Source: Strigamia acuminata
Taxonomy: Eukaryota > Arthropoda > Chilopoda > Geophilomorpha > Linotaeniidae
Assembly (NCBI GenBank): GCA_949358305.1
Contig: OX442315.1
Span: 3,534,001 to 3,598,000 of the forward strand
DNA: 64,000 nucleotides
Direction of reading: 5' to 3'
Under the pieces are notes generated by a model that saw only the letters and a program-made list of their open reading frames with translations, was not told the origin of the DNA and searched no databases. The position numbers and the translations under genes are program-made. Positions 53,124 to 63,557 of the stretch are shown here, piece after piece (position 1 is the first letter of the stretch; every line of letters starts with the position of its first letter).

Positions 53124-56043
53124 TCGCACTCCAAAGGAGTAAAAAGAAATGAGATACAAGTGAGGTACAATAATTATACACAGAAAATGAATGTTCACTT
53201 TCATAGAGCACTGTTGCACGCACACAATGCGTTTTTACACAAAGATAATGCATTTTTACACACAATTAATGCATTTTTACACACAATTAATGCATTTTTA
53301 CACACAATTATTGCATTTTTACACACAATCAATGCATTTTTACACACAATCAATGCATTTTTACACACAATTATTGCATTTTGACACGATTAATGCATTT
53401 TTACACAAAATGCATTTTAAACATAATCAATGCATTTATACACACAATTATTGCATTTTTACACACAATCAATGCATTTTTACACACAATCAATGCATTT
53501 TTACACACAATCAATGCATTTTTACACACAATTATTGCATTTTGACACGATTAATGCATTTTTACACAAAATGCATTTTAAACATAATCAATGCATTTAT
53601 ACACAAAATTAACACATTTTTACACACAATTAACACATTTTTACACACAATTAACACATTTTTACACACAATTAACACATTTTTACACACAATTAACACA
53701 TTTTTACACACAATTAACACATTTTTACATGCAATTAATGCATTTTTAAACACAATTAATGCATTTTTACACACAATTAATGCATTTTTAGACTCAATTA
53801 ATGCATTTTTACACACAATTAATGCATTTTTACACACAATTAATGCATTTTTAGACACAATTAATGCATTTTTACACAGAAAAATATGTATTTTTGTATT
53901 TTTTAAGTGGCTTGGTTAGTGATAGTGGAGCATCTAATATGGTTTTATTTGTCGTGAATTGCAGTTTCCCAACGGTGAGACGGTAGCCAGCCGCCCATCT
54001 CTACTGCCGGCCGCGAGCCACGAGATGCAATATTCAAATCATATGGTGTACGAATCACTGCTGTTAGGCCTTGTCAGTCTCCTCTTGACCTTTGTTAATA
54101 TAGTGTGTATTGTTTGCATGGCGATTCTAGTACTTAAGGTATTACTCCATTCACTGGCGCATTATTTTCCCAGCGGCCCCTATGCCAAAATGCAACAAAG
54201 TGCATATTTTTGCTTCGAAAATACGCACATTTGGCTTTAAAAAATGCATTTTTAGTCCACAATTACTGCATTGTATGCATAAAAGTGTATTTTATATTCG
54301 AAAAAATGCTCTTTCAAGCTAAAAATGTAAATATTAGTGAACTTAGCGGGACACCTAGTGGGATAATGCGCCAGTTTGTACGTCAATACAAACAATTTAA
54401 AAGCAAAAAATGTGAATTTGCTCCAGATTAAGGAGGTTGCTCCATATACAAGCATTCCGACAGCCGTCCGCTTCTGGAAAGAAGACATCAAAGTAAAATG
54501 ATAATAATAATAATAATAATAATAAAACAACACGAATTTTAAATTGGAATTGATTTTGGTTTGTTTTTAGATAACCCGCGATTATAATAGGACGTTAGAA
54601 GGCAAAGAAGCGCGCGACTTCCGACAGAATTTCCTGCAGGAGTGGGCGGCCATCAACCAGCTGGACCACACGAGCGACCCGGCCAAAACCGCGAGCCAAC
54701 TCAACCAGCTGCGCACCGTCGTAGAAGTGCGTCGGAAAATGGGAATTTAATTTAATGTGATTAATTGATTGATTTTTGGTTGCTTACAGGAAGCGGAAGA
54801 TGACGAAGTTTACCAGACCGTAATTCGCTACATTGGAAACCCATCACCGATAGATGTAAGTTATTACTGGTGAACCGAGTCATCTGTGACAGCCATATTT
54901 TGATTTTTGCGCATTTTTACGTGGAGTTTTTTTGTATAAAATTGTAAAATTATTAGTATAATTGATTTTAATTGAATAAATTAACGAATTGATGCGTAAA
55001 TTTGGTGGAGAAAGTGAATTGAAAAAGACTAAAGAGTTAAAGAGTTAAAGAAAAAAGGTATTTTTCTTGTGGCTGTTTGTATCGTTTGTTTTAAAATTTG
55101 TGTTTGTGTTTTTAGCCGATGACGTCTACTTTGATGTCGTTGAACCGCACCACGTGGCCGCACACAAACCGCCCGAGAAATTCGCTGAAGAAACCCAGAG
55201 TTTGGGATATCGGTAAATTTTTATTGATTTGTATTTAATTTGTAAGTGGGAAAAATGCATTTTTGTATTATCATATTAATTGTTATTGTTAGCTTTTTGT
55301 TCTCCGTGATTCGTAATATTGTAATTTTTCCCCCGGATCGATCCAGATTGCGGAGTCGTGGAGACGTGGAGCGATATTGTGCTGAAAATCGCCAATCTCG
55401 CAAAAAGAAAGCTAACAATTGTCAATGTCTCAATGCACATACTTGGAAACCTTGGTATAAAATGTCTCATTTCCCTTAGCATATTACCGGGCTTTAAGCC
55501 GCATGGTGCTACAGCAGACCGGCACGTCGTTCTAGATGAGTTAAGACAAATATTGAAATTTGTATCAATATTTGCTATTATATCATCAAGTTTTGTTCAA
55601 CTTTTTGTACGGCCTTTGAATGAAGGCGTGGAATTCAGACATTTTTCGCCTTAGGATTGAATTTTTAGACGGGATAAATGCATTTTTAAGATGGAAAAAA
55701 TGCATATTTACATGCATTTGTTTAGTATTTACATTTATTTTCCGCAGATTTCACGCCGCGCCGATCCTCCGGCCGCATGCGAATGTTTAGCGACTCTCAC
55801 GAGCGATACAGCCAACTCGACACCATCAACGAATCGCAGCAACCGAGCAAACTCAAGTCGCCCACGTCGCCGAAAAAGAAAATGATGACGCACGCGGACC
55901 GCTCATTCTCCACCGGCATGTTCCACGGAACCCCGTCGCGCCTCTTCCGCAGTTTGCTCGGCCGCCGCTTCGTCGTCACCAGAGTCGATAGACCTTCGAA
56001 CCGCAAATCAAAACGCGCCCAAAGCCCCGAAGACGCCGTCTAA
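47344..56043 (+). CDS. DUF389-family multi-pass membrane protein, 15 exons
   Basis: Exons: 47344-47577, 48096-48173, 49178-49272, 49330-49422, 50750-50840, 50914-51057, 51696-51801, 52660-52886, 52959-53027, 53965-54138, 54427-54492, 54571-54726, 54790-54855, 55116-55212, 55748-56043. They total 1992 bp (663 residues plus stop) with every junction in frame. The N-terminal 190 residues are soluble and end in a charged segment. The DUF389 core follows: GVKAGANLTFDFIMFVIIAG, VVVASMLISPIMGPIMAW and ISASLLPPAVNAG, with about six hydrophobic segments between residues 205 and 437. The tail (about 440-663) is hydrophilic and Ser/Arg-rich. DUF389 proteins are best known from prokaryotes and their function is unknown. 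ATG 47344 follows a GC-rich region and opens directly into conserved-looking sequence. The exon 11 acceptor could shift by 6 bp. Confidence 0.88.
49640..50146. repeat. 21-bp minisatellite in DUF389 intron 4
   Basis: Unit TAAAAACATCCATTTTTGGGC (21 bp; A5 and T5 tracts 11 bp apart), best preserved at 49920-50045 with decayed units on both sides. The period is a multiple of three, so frames on both strands stay open by artefact. Confidence 0.9.
51069..51644. mobile_element. Mariner-type MITE in DUF389 intron 6
   Basis: 576 bp including TA at both ends. Inverted ends start AAGGGTGTCCCAAAA(C/A)TAACGC and match for about 33 bp. An inner inverted pair (ATATAAAATGGATTTC and its complement) extends the foldback. 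No transposase. The termini and TA target fit the Tc1/mariner superfamily. Confidence 0.85.
51960..52640. repeat. 42/21-bp minisatellites in DUF389 intron 7
   Basis: At 51990-52150 a 42-bp unit (with CATTTTTG and GGAAATGTATTTT) repeats, exactly twice 21. At 52245-52530 the unit is AAAAAGTACATTTTTGCCTTC-like, 21 bp, with A5 and T5 tracts 10 bp apart. Open frames across it are artefacts. Confidence 0.85.
53215..53885. repeat. 21-bp minisatellite in DUF389 intron 9
   Basis: Unit TGCATTTTTACACACAATTAA (21 bp), about 30 copies. A block of about 150 bp is itself duplicated (around 53280-53420 and 53430-53590), and a run of six units carries ACACA in place of TGCA (53610-53720). This is a record of recent local duplications. 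Confidence 0.92.
55347..55654 (+). CDS. Alternative last exon of the DUF389 gene (proposed)
   Basis: The acceptor TCGATCCAG at 55346 opens a frame that fits exon 14 (phase 1) exactly and stays open to TAG at 55652-55654, adding about 102 residues. It includes a hydrophobic segment ILKFVSIFAIISSSFVQLFV. Internally a donor (CTTG/GTATAA, ending at 55453) is also phase 1, so the first part could alternatively be a cassette exon spliced to exon 15. If used as the last exon, it gives a 667-residue isoform with one more possible membrane helix and no Ser/Arg-rich tail. A chance open frame is possible but the double phase match argues against it. Confidence 0.45.
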
Positions 56044-56096
56044 CTAATCAAAAATCAAAACAATGTACAGCCCCACCTACAATGTCATCACCCAAA

Positions 56097-56102
56097 AATA
56101 AA
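56097..56102 (+). terminator. Poly(A) signal of the DUF389 gene
   Basis: AATAAA lies 54 bp after the DUF389 stop and before the convergent AGBL5 stop at 56196. Both genes therefore end within about 150 bp and their 3' UTRs probably overlap. Confidence 0.6.
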
Positions 56103-56195
56103 AAAAAACAATGTACAATGAAAAAAAAAGAATTCACGTAAAATTTCTCTCGTTTTACTCCTTTATTTACATTGACATTTACATTTCGTCTTTAA

Positions 56196-59100
56196 CTAAA
56201 CATGGCCGACGTTGTCCTGGCTGAGCCGGCTGCTCTTGGACCTCTTGAGGACTTGCGGCGCTTTGGTTTTCTTGCGGTTGTTCATCTTTGTTTTGGCGCC
56301 GCTCGTGCTCGACGTGCCCACGCCCGTGCTGGCGGTCGTGGCGGACTTCTTGATGCGCAGTTTGGCCTTGGCGGCGGACAGCTCGGCGCCGGTGCCGCTG
56401 CGCCGCTTGGCCGTCGCTTTTTTCATTTTGATGGGGTTGCGCTTGCTCGTGTCGTCGTCGCCACCCGGGTTGGCCTTTTTCGTGCCGAGGTTGCGCACGA
56501 AGTCGACCATGGAGCTGCACGTGTCCAGTTCGATCATGTGCGATTTGTTGGCGGTCGAGTGGCGGCGGCTGGCGTTTCGGTTAAAGGGTTTGCGCCGGTG
56601 CGTTTGGGGTTTTCGCCGCGGGACTGCGATGGTCGCCGTGGACGTCGCTTGTCTTGCTGGAGAAAAGACGGTTGGAAAGGTAGTTAAAATGCAATTTTGT
56701 CGCTAAAAATGCTAACTAAAAGCTTCATTTTTGCCACTAAAATTGCATTTTTGCACAAGAAAGTTAACTTTTGTCATAAGAATGGGCATTTTTGCGCACA
56801 AAAAGGGCACTTTTGCGCACAAAAACGGCACATTTGCACCCAAAAACGGCACATTTGCACCCAAAAACGGCACATTTGCACCCAAAAAGGGCACATTTGC
56901 ACCCAAAAAGGGCACATTTGCACCCAAAAAGGGCACATTTGCACACAAAAAGGGCATATTTGCACACAAAAAGGGCACATTTGCACACAAAAACGGCACA
57001 TTTGCACCCAAAAAGGGCACATTTGCACCCAAAAAGTGCATTTATGTTTCATTACGTTTCATTCAGAGATTGTCTACTTTTTGTCTTAAATAGAGCGACA
57101 TTTGCACACTTATTCAGACGACTGATTAATGACACCTGATTAATCAGCTAAAGAATTGATTAATTTTTATTTTTCTCTCCCATACCTGGTTTACCTTTGG
57201 GACTGCTCGCACGGACTCCCAACTTGCTCTCCGACTGTCGGATGTAGGTGCGCAGCCAGTCGCGCACCCCGGGCATGGAGCGACACTCGCCCAGTCCCAT
57301 GCGCGAACCGGACCGCGATGTGTCCTCCGTGTCCAGGATGGTCACGGCCAAGCTGCGCCCCACCTGCTCGTACACCTGTGGCTTGTACGTCGACTGCGGC
57401 GAAATGGACGACTGCATGATGCACGCAGAGTTCTTGGAGAACGCCGAGCTCATCACGCCCGTGTTGTAGTTACACTCGAGCGTGTAGCTGAAATGTGATT
57501 CTCATCACTTGGACTTATTACTTTTAACTTTTCCTTTGCTTACCATCTCGTGATTTTAGTCATCGTGTGGATCGCCACTCGGCCGCAGCCCAGTTTGCTC
57601 GTGCCGTCCTTCCTGTCGGCGCTGAACATGTTCTTCCGCGTGAATATGCAGCTCATGAAATCGAAGTACGGACAGTTGATTGAAAGCAGTTTTGGAAGCA
57701 CCATGCTGTCCACCTGTCAAGCAAAACATTCCGTTTAAATCTACCCACAAATAAACGGCAATTCTCTTCGGGTGGGCAGGCCCCTTCTACTACAAGCTTC
57801 CCCGTTATACTTTTGTTCTTGTACAAGCTTCCCCGCTATACTCTCGTCAACTCCAAGATAAGCCTCTCTCTCCCATTGGCCTAGTCTAATTACTACTAGG
57901 GTCTCTGTTTTTCCGCCTTTTTTTAATTCCTGGTTCCCGGAACCAAAATGGCCGGTACTCCCGGGAAATCTGTACTCCGGGGACTAAAAACGGTCAGGCG
58001 AAAAGTTACGAAAAATGGCAATAAATGGCCGTTTTTTGTCAAAAATGGCCGTTTGCCGTCAAAAATGGCCATTTTTAGTCATTTTTCATGGTTAAAATGG
58101 CTGTATTTTTTTAAAAATGGCCATTTTTAGCCATTTTCCTTGTTAAAAATGGCCGTTTTTCGTCAAAAATGGCTATATTTAGCTAGTTTTTATGGTAAAA
58201 ATGGCTGTATTTCGTCATAAATGGCCATTTTTAGCCATTTTTAGCCATTTTTAGCCATTTTTAGCCAATTTTTGTGAAAAATGGCCATTTTTAGCCATTA
58301 TTCGTCAAAAATGCCCATTTTCATCACTGAAACGTTACAAAAACTAACGTTTCAATGACGAAAATTACGATTCAGCAACAACTATTTGACGGAACAGGTA
58401 TTTCTCAAATTTTCCGGTTCCCGGTACCGTGTTTCTCACCGGGTTTCCTTGTACCGAAACCCTAATTACTACTAATTATTTTTTCTATTCATAAACTTAA
58501 GTTTTATGCTGTTTTTAATTCAATATAGATGTATGTTTCGTTTATTGGTTTCTTTGTCACGACAGCAAACGATTTTGGAATTTTTTTCTCGATTACAATG
58601 TCTGTACATCAATTGCATTCTGGTGTTTTGGTCTATTTTTTCGTATCACTACACGAGTGAAATGGCTCAGCCAATGGGAGAAAGGCCAACCTTATAGTTA
58701 GCCAGAGCATATTAAAGCATTAACGGTACAGTAGAACGTCGATTTGCGAACGACCGATTATCCGAACGGTTAAACAAATTTTTTTATCTATATTTTATTG
58801 ATTATCTGGTAGATATTTTAACGACATTTAAAAAAAATTGTTTTCATGTACAAACCTAAAGTCAGATTACGCGAACAAATTGGTTTTATGAAAACACCCG
58901 TCCAAGATTATTTCGGGTAATATACGTTCTACTGGAATCTGGAATAATCTCAAGCCTAGGAGGCCCCACCCATCCAGGGGCGGATCTACATCAGGGCAAA
59001 TAGGGCTTGAGCCCACGGCCCCCAAATTCTAGAGGGCCCCCAAGACGGAAACTGCTGTATATATATGTAGAAAGTATAATTGTTTTATTTTATTATTACA

Positions 59101-62100
59101 AATTTTGATAAAGGGGCCCCATAAAGCTAGATCCGCCCCTGGCCCCACCAACAAACGAACACTCTAAAGTATAGTTTACTTTTTCCTCCATGTCGTCGAA
59201 GTAGTTCCCATACATAAAACATCCCCGCCGAGACGCGTGGCCGTGCATGTCCACATAGAGCACGATCCCGCTCTCGGTCGACCCGATCTGACCGCAGAAA
59301 TCCGGCACCAGCAGATGCGTACCGTACAGCTCCCGCTGCGTCTTGCTCAACTCCGAACCCGCTGACTCGGACGGGTTTTCGCAACCCGACTCATCCTCCT
59401 CCAGCTCCCTCCGCGGCTCCGCGTCCGCACCCGCCACGCTCCGCGGCGAATTCTCCGTCAGCGTCAGCGAGAAAGTCTCCTGCAGCTCCTTGAGCGTCTG
59501 AGACAACTCCCCGCGGATCTTCAGCACCGACGTGACAAAACTGCTCCACTCTTCGTTGAACGTCTCAAACATCCCCAGTCCCGGCACCGGCGGGATCTCC
59601 TCGCACACCGTGCGCGCCGGCGGCTCTTCCTTCTTCTCCAGCACCCAGCTGGGGCCCGCATCCACCTCGGGGATTGCCACCCTAACCACCTCGGGCTGGA
59701 AGTCGACCCCGAATTTCTCTTCCTGCTCCGTCATCATATTCTTTTGCTCCAGGCAGTTCTGGAACGCCTTGAGGGTGGTGATGGTGGCGCTTAGGGGGTT
59801 TAGGAGTGTCGGTAGGCTCATTCGATCACGGGTGATAGCAGTGGAGCCCTCCTGTTGGCTCGAGGGCCCCGCCGGAGGGTTCTCGTCGGGTTCGTTGAGC
59901 GCTTTGCCGATCACTTCCAGTTTGGTGGCCGCCGGCGGTGACTTGCAGCGTTTCACGTTGGAGATTTTCTTGCTCCAGCGGCGAGTGGTCGGGACCCCCC
60001 CGTTGGGTTTCCTGCGGTTGGCGACGTGGTAGTAGAGGATGAGGGATTTGACGGCGAAGATGGAGGGATGCTGTTCGAAGATGGGGTCAACGTAAACGCG
60101 GTTGAGATTGACGCCGCGAGAATCGGTGCGGTAGTGGCCCATGGAGACGCCGTCAGGGTTCAGCATCGGGATTATTTTGAAGACGTACCTGCGGGGAAAC
60201 GGCAGAGGGGCGTCAAGCCGACGAGTTTTCGCGTTGTTTCGGCATCCTCTAGACCGGAGGGATCCCGCAAGCTGGAACGTGCGCGCCATTCAAGAGCGGG
60301 TTTATAGAAGAAGGGAGAAATTATTGGTTTTTCGGAACCCGAGGTAATGGTTAACCGTCGGAGGCATAAGGGTAAAATGTGCCGTTCTGGTATAAGGCAT
60401 TACGGATTTACGGACAATTTTCAGGTCAATTAGTTAAAGCGCCGTTTCGATTCTTGAAAGTTTATAACTAATTTTATAGAAGGCGCTAGTTATGAACAGT
60501 GAAAAAAAATATCTTTTTTACCAACTAGTGGTAGGTTCAAACACTACTGGTGAATGCGAAAAGCTGTTAACTGAAGCGCTCTTTCTTAGGCAGCAAAGCC
60601 AGCATAATAGTTTTTCTGGAATTTTAAGGGGCAGAAAATTAGCTTTTAGCATAATTAATTAAATAAATAACCAATGATTTAAAATGTCACCTGAGTTAAG
60701 GTTCAGTATGATATAAACAAAATCACAATTTTTTAAAAAAAAAAATAGATAGGAAAAAAAATTTTCCTATTCAAGAAAAAGCTTGTCCATAAATCCGTAT
60801 AGCCTTATGCCTCCAAGGGTTAATAGTAGGCCTGTGCAAATTTGCGATATATTGCAACGCGATTATGTAATATCGCAGCTACATTAGTCAGAAGAAATCG
60901 TTTGCGATATTTGCGATTTATCAAACGTCTCGTGATTTCAATTTTTTCACGCATGCAGTGATGCGACATATCGGTCACGTATTCACATTATATCGTTAAT
61001 CAAACATCTAAATAGTAAATATATAAATATATCAACATATTCTGCATTGCATAACCCGAACCGAATCCATTTTAAAATGCGATATATCGCAGAAATATCG
61101 CCAAACTGCAATATCGCATTCGCATTTGCTTCAAAGAGTAATCACACAGGCCTAGCTTGTAGGGACAGATGGGGCATCCGAAACGCTGCACTAGAGGTAC
61201 AATTCTTGGACCATTGCACGACAAACTACTGCGAAAGCAATTGCCAATGATATTTTCATTATTTCCATTTTTTAACTAATGGTGACCATAAATCCATAAA
61301 TCCGCCACTGACGTCGTTTTCCATCATTTTCGCGAAATTTAATGTGTCCGCCGTTCTTTGTAAAAGGTCCAAATTTTGACGCCTTCTTTTTGGACCCTTG
61401 CACGGTCTAGAGGGCGCTGATTGCACATCTCGGCTTCTATTTTTTTGTACCGTTTCCGTAATTTATACGCGAGGAATTCAGATTCACTGAGAATGAAATC
61501 TAAAAAGCCGTGAAGGACGTAACTGGAAGGCGTTTCGCCCGGATGAACTCTCGCACTCAGAAACACCACCTGGTGGAAGGAAAAATTGCATAAATTGAAA
61601 AAAAAAACATGGAGTCGCCTCTTTTTTGTTCTTTACCCGCTTTCCTTCGAAAAAAAATGGTCTGGGATTTTTGTTGGGGAATAAACAGGACAAGTACGGT
61701 TCTCTTGTTTTAGACATTCCGTGACAGGAGGTGATGGTCAACAAATCAATGTTTTTCCCTTCTAACGAGTAACAGACGAATTCACGATGATAATAAATTT
61801 GGTCTTTGGCACTACGAGATTAAATAATTATATTTTAGTAGAATTGTTTCAATTATCATGAGATTTTCGAGATGGGAAGCGGAAAAATTGATATAAGTAA
61901 AAAACTGATCGGTTTTTCCACAATTTTCAGTGTTGTATCGAACGCGAACTATTAGTTCGCGAACTAAGATCGCGAACTAGTTCACATAAGAGTGAACTTG
62001 AACAAAGTTCGCGTTCACCATGTTTGATGATGAAAATGTCGCAAAAACGTAACTTTTTGCATCGATTTTAAACGTTTTGATGACGTTTTCATCATCAAAA

Positions 62101-63316
62101 CATTCATTTTGATCACTTTTTGCAACGAAAACGGCGAAAACAGCCGTTCAAGTTCATGAACTTGAACTTAGTTCACTTTGAAAAAAATTGTAGTGAACGT
62201 GAACGTGAACTAGTTCACACGGTGAACGCAAAACTTGAACTAGTTCTCGATTTGGTCAACGAGATACAACACCGACAATTTCCATCAATTAATTCAAAAA
62301 ACCGATCAGTTGTTTATCGCAATTTCTACGCAACCCAAACAACCTTTTATCACTCAGATATCGACAATGGCTGAAGCGAGTATCCAAACTTCCCAAATAT
62401 CTTTGCAACTTCTCATAAGAATACGGATAAGTAAAAGCGAAATAAGTGAAAACCGAACTGCTCGCCGGAGTCACGTGTATGAATGACATAAAAAACTGCT
62501 CTCCGTCTAACTATAAAAACAAAAATAAATCACAAAAGTTACTACGTTTGCGCGGTAAGTTTTCCAAATAAGTGAAAATTCGGATTTTATTTATCCGGTT
62601 AACCGGATGTGTTTACATGACGTTAGTTTTCTGGTAAACTTGAGGTCATATTACCCATAATGCATAAAACTATGAAATACATCATTTTTGTTTATAATTG
62701 GTGCCATTTTTAATAAGGGGTACGAAATATTACGGTCAGTACGGCACTTTTCCGAATAAGTGCGTCTTTTCTGGAAAACCGGTTTGTTTACGTGATCAGT
62801 TTTCCAGAAAAGTAATATTTTCTAGATAAGTGAGTACATGTAAACGTGGTAATTGCAATTCACCCAAAACCAAGGCTGGTGCGGAATCCGCTCGTACTCG
62901 TCACTTCCGGGTTTATTGGAAAAGACGGGCGCCATTCCTTGCGCGTACAGCCGCATTTGCTTATTCAAATTTTGCAAAACATATTGAACGACACAACTGC
63001 GCCGTCGTGTTTGCACCGCGAAATGAAACCACGTCCGGTTGGAATTCTCAAATGCTGTGCCGGCCGCGTCCGGTTTCGTCCACAAATGAAACCGGTATTC
63101 CGGTCGCAAGTTCGGGTACAATTCCGCCCCGTTATCCGGCGAGTTTGAGCTATAGAAACTCGAAAAATATCTCAGTATTTCGTGCAAAGGTTTTTTTATG
63201 CGATTTTACTCGATTTTATACTTAGTCGGGCCGCAAAATTTGATGGATTGCACTTTGGCTAAATTTCCAGAATCAAATTTAGACGTGAAATAGAAATCGT
63301 CGATTTCTGCTTCCAT
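56196..63316 (-). CDS. AGBL5: Cytosolic carboxypeptidase-like protein 5, tubulin deglutamylase
   Basis: Nine exons on the - strand: 63222-63316, 62846-63149, 62344-62510, 61637-61811, 61451-61569, 59180-60188, 57544-57713, 57195-57487, 56196-56656. They total 2793 bp, 930 residues plus stop, all in frame, close to vertebrate CCP5. M14D carboxypeptidase motifs are present: zinc ligands in [10 protein letters not shown] (H256, E259) and [10 protein letters not shown] (about H602), substrate-binding [10 protein letters not shown], and the catalytic Glu in [10 protein letters not shown] (about E684). CCP5 removes the branch-point glutamate from polyglutamylated tubulin, mainly on axonemes and other stable microtubules. 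Exon 6 holds a roughly 200-residue low-complexity insertion between the substrate and third zinc motifs. The C-terminus is Lys/Arg/Ser-rich. ATG 63316 precedes the family N-terminus ([13 protein letters not shown]). Exon 2 has a weak donor (GTTTAC). Confidence 0.93.
56765..57045. repeat. 21-bp minisatellite in AGBL5 intron 8
   Basis: Unit AAAAAGGGCACATTTGCACCC (21 bp), about 12 copies with small variants (ACGGC for AGGGC, ACACA for ACCCA). It has the same length and A-tract layout as the DUF389 intronic arrays but a different sequence. Confidence 0.92.
57838..58710. mobile_element. MITE, family A, copy split by another element
   Basis: The left end (CTATACTCTCGTCAACTCC, CCCATTGGCCTAGTCTAATT) and the right part (from about 58474, including AATTGCATTCTGGTG and GGCTCAGCCAATGGGAG) match 1428-1838. 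The middle is interrupted by the 566-bp element at 57898-58463. It lies in AGBL5 intron 6. Confidence 0.8.
57898..58463. mobile_element. Element inserted into the family A MITE
   Basis: Flanked by the direct repeat AATTACTACT (57888-57897 and 58464-58473), which occurs once at the matching place of the intact MITE (near 1480). The ends are short inverted AGGGT/ACCCT. The interior is built of TGGCCATTTTTAGCCA-like units. The 8-10-bp duplication suggests a hAT-like non-autonomous element. Confidence 0.8.
58971..59141. mobile_element. Short hAT-like MITE in AGBL5 intron 6
   Basis: 171 bp with inverted ends CCAGGGGCGGATCTA / TAGATCCGCCCCTGG, flanked by the 8-bp direct repeat GCCCCACC (58963-58970 and 59142-59149), as expected for hAT elements. 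It ends only about 40 bp from exon 6, and an open frame of exon 6 runs through it by chance. Confidence 0.88.
60831..61155. mobile_element. Candidate inverted-repeat element in AGBL5 intron 5
   Basis: About 325 bp bounded by TAGGCCTGTG and CACAGGCCTA. The interior is rich in variants of TTGCGATAT and ATATCGCA, so much of it can self-pair. No clear target duplication found. Confidence 0.5.
61928..62274. mobile_element. hAT-like MITE in AGBL5 intron 3
   Basis: 347 bp with ends CAGTGTTGTATC / GATACAACACCG and internal repeats of GTGAACTAGTTCAC and TTCGCGAACTA. The flanking octamers ACAATTTT and ACAATTTC match at seven of eight positions, consistent with a hAT target duplication. Confidence 0.8.
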
Positions 63317-63557
63317 TTTTAATCATCGGTCGATTTCTGCGAAAAGATTTCATCGGTGTGAGCAAATGTTTTTATTCTGTCGTTTCATTTACCACAACGT
63401 AATTTGCATGTTCCAATTTCGGATACCGGATGTTTTGGGATAGTAATTAGGTGTTTTTCGTCTCCGCCTTCCGCTTCTTCCGAGTTTCCATTAGCAACAT
63501 GATGTCACTTCCGGTTGCCATGAGCTGCGGCTCGGTTTGGGATTTTCGTGAGCAGAA
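63317..63557. promoter_or_regulatory. Bidirectional promoter between AGBL5 and NME6
   Basis: 241 bp separate the two divergent ATG codons. It contains GTTTCC-ATT-AGCAAC at 63484-63498, which fits the RFX X-box pattern RYYNYY-N(1-3)-RRNRAC, an X-box half-site GTTGCCATG at 63514-63522, and an ETS-like ACTTCCGG at 63507-63514. No TATA box. The X-box would suit a ciliary gene such as AGBL5. Motif calls are by eye. Confidence 0.55.

Noticed and set aside
49845-57093. ORFs of 60-240 codons across the 21-bp arrays
   Set aside because: The period is divisible by three, so any frame free of a stop in one unit stays open. They lie inside introns of well-supported genes.
59096-59179. Extension of AGBL5 exon 6 beyond 59180
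   Set aside because: The open frame runs into the 171-bp hAT-like MITE. The donor at 59179 joins in frame to exon 7, which restores the conserved family sequence.
63501-63557. Upstream ATGs (63502 and 63520) as the NME6 start
   Set aside because: They are in a different frame from the conserved kinase sequence and meet a TGA shortly after.
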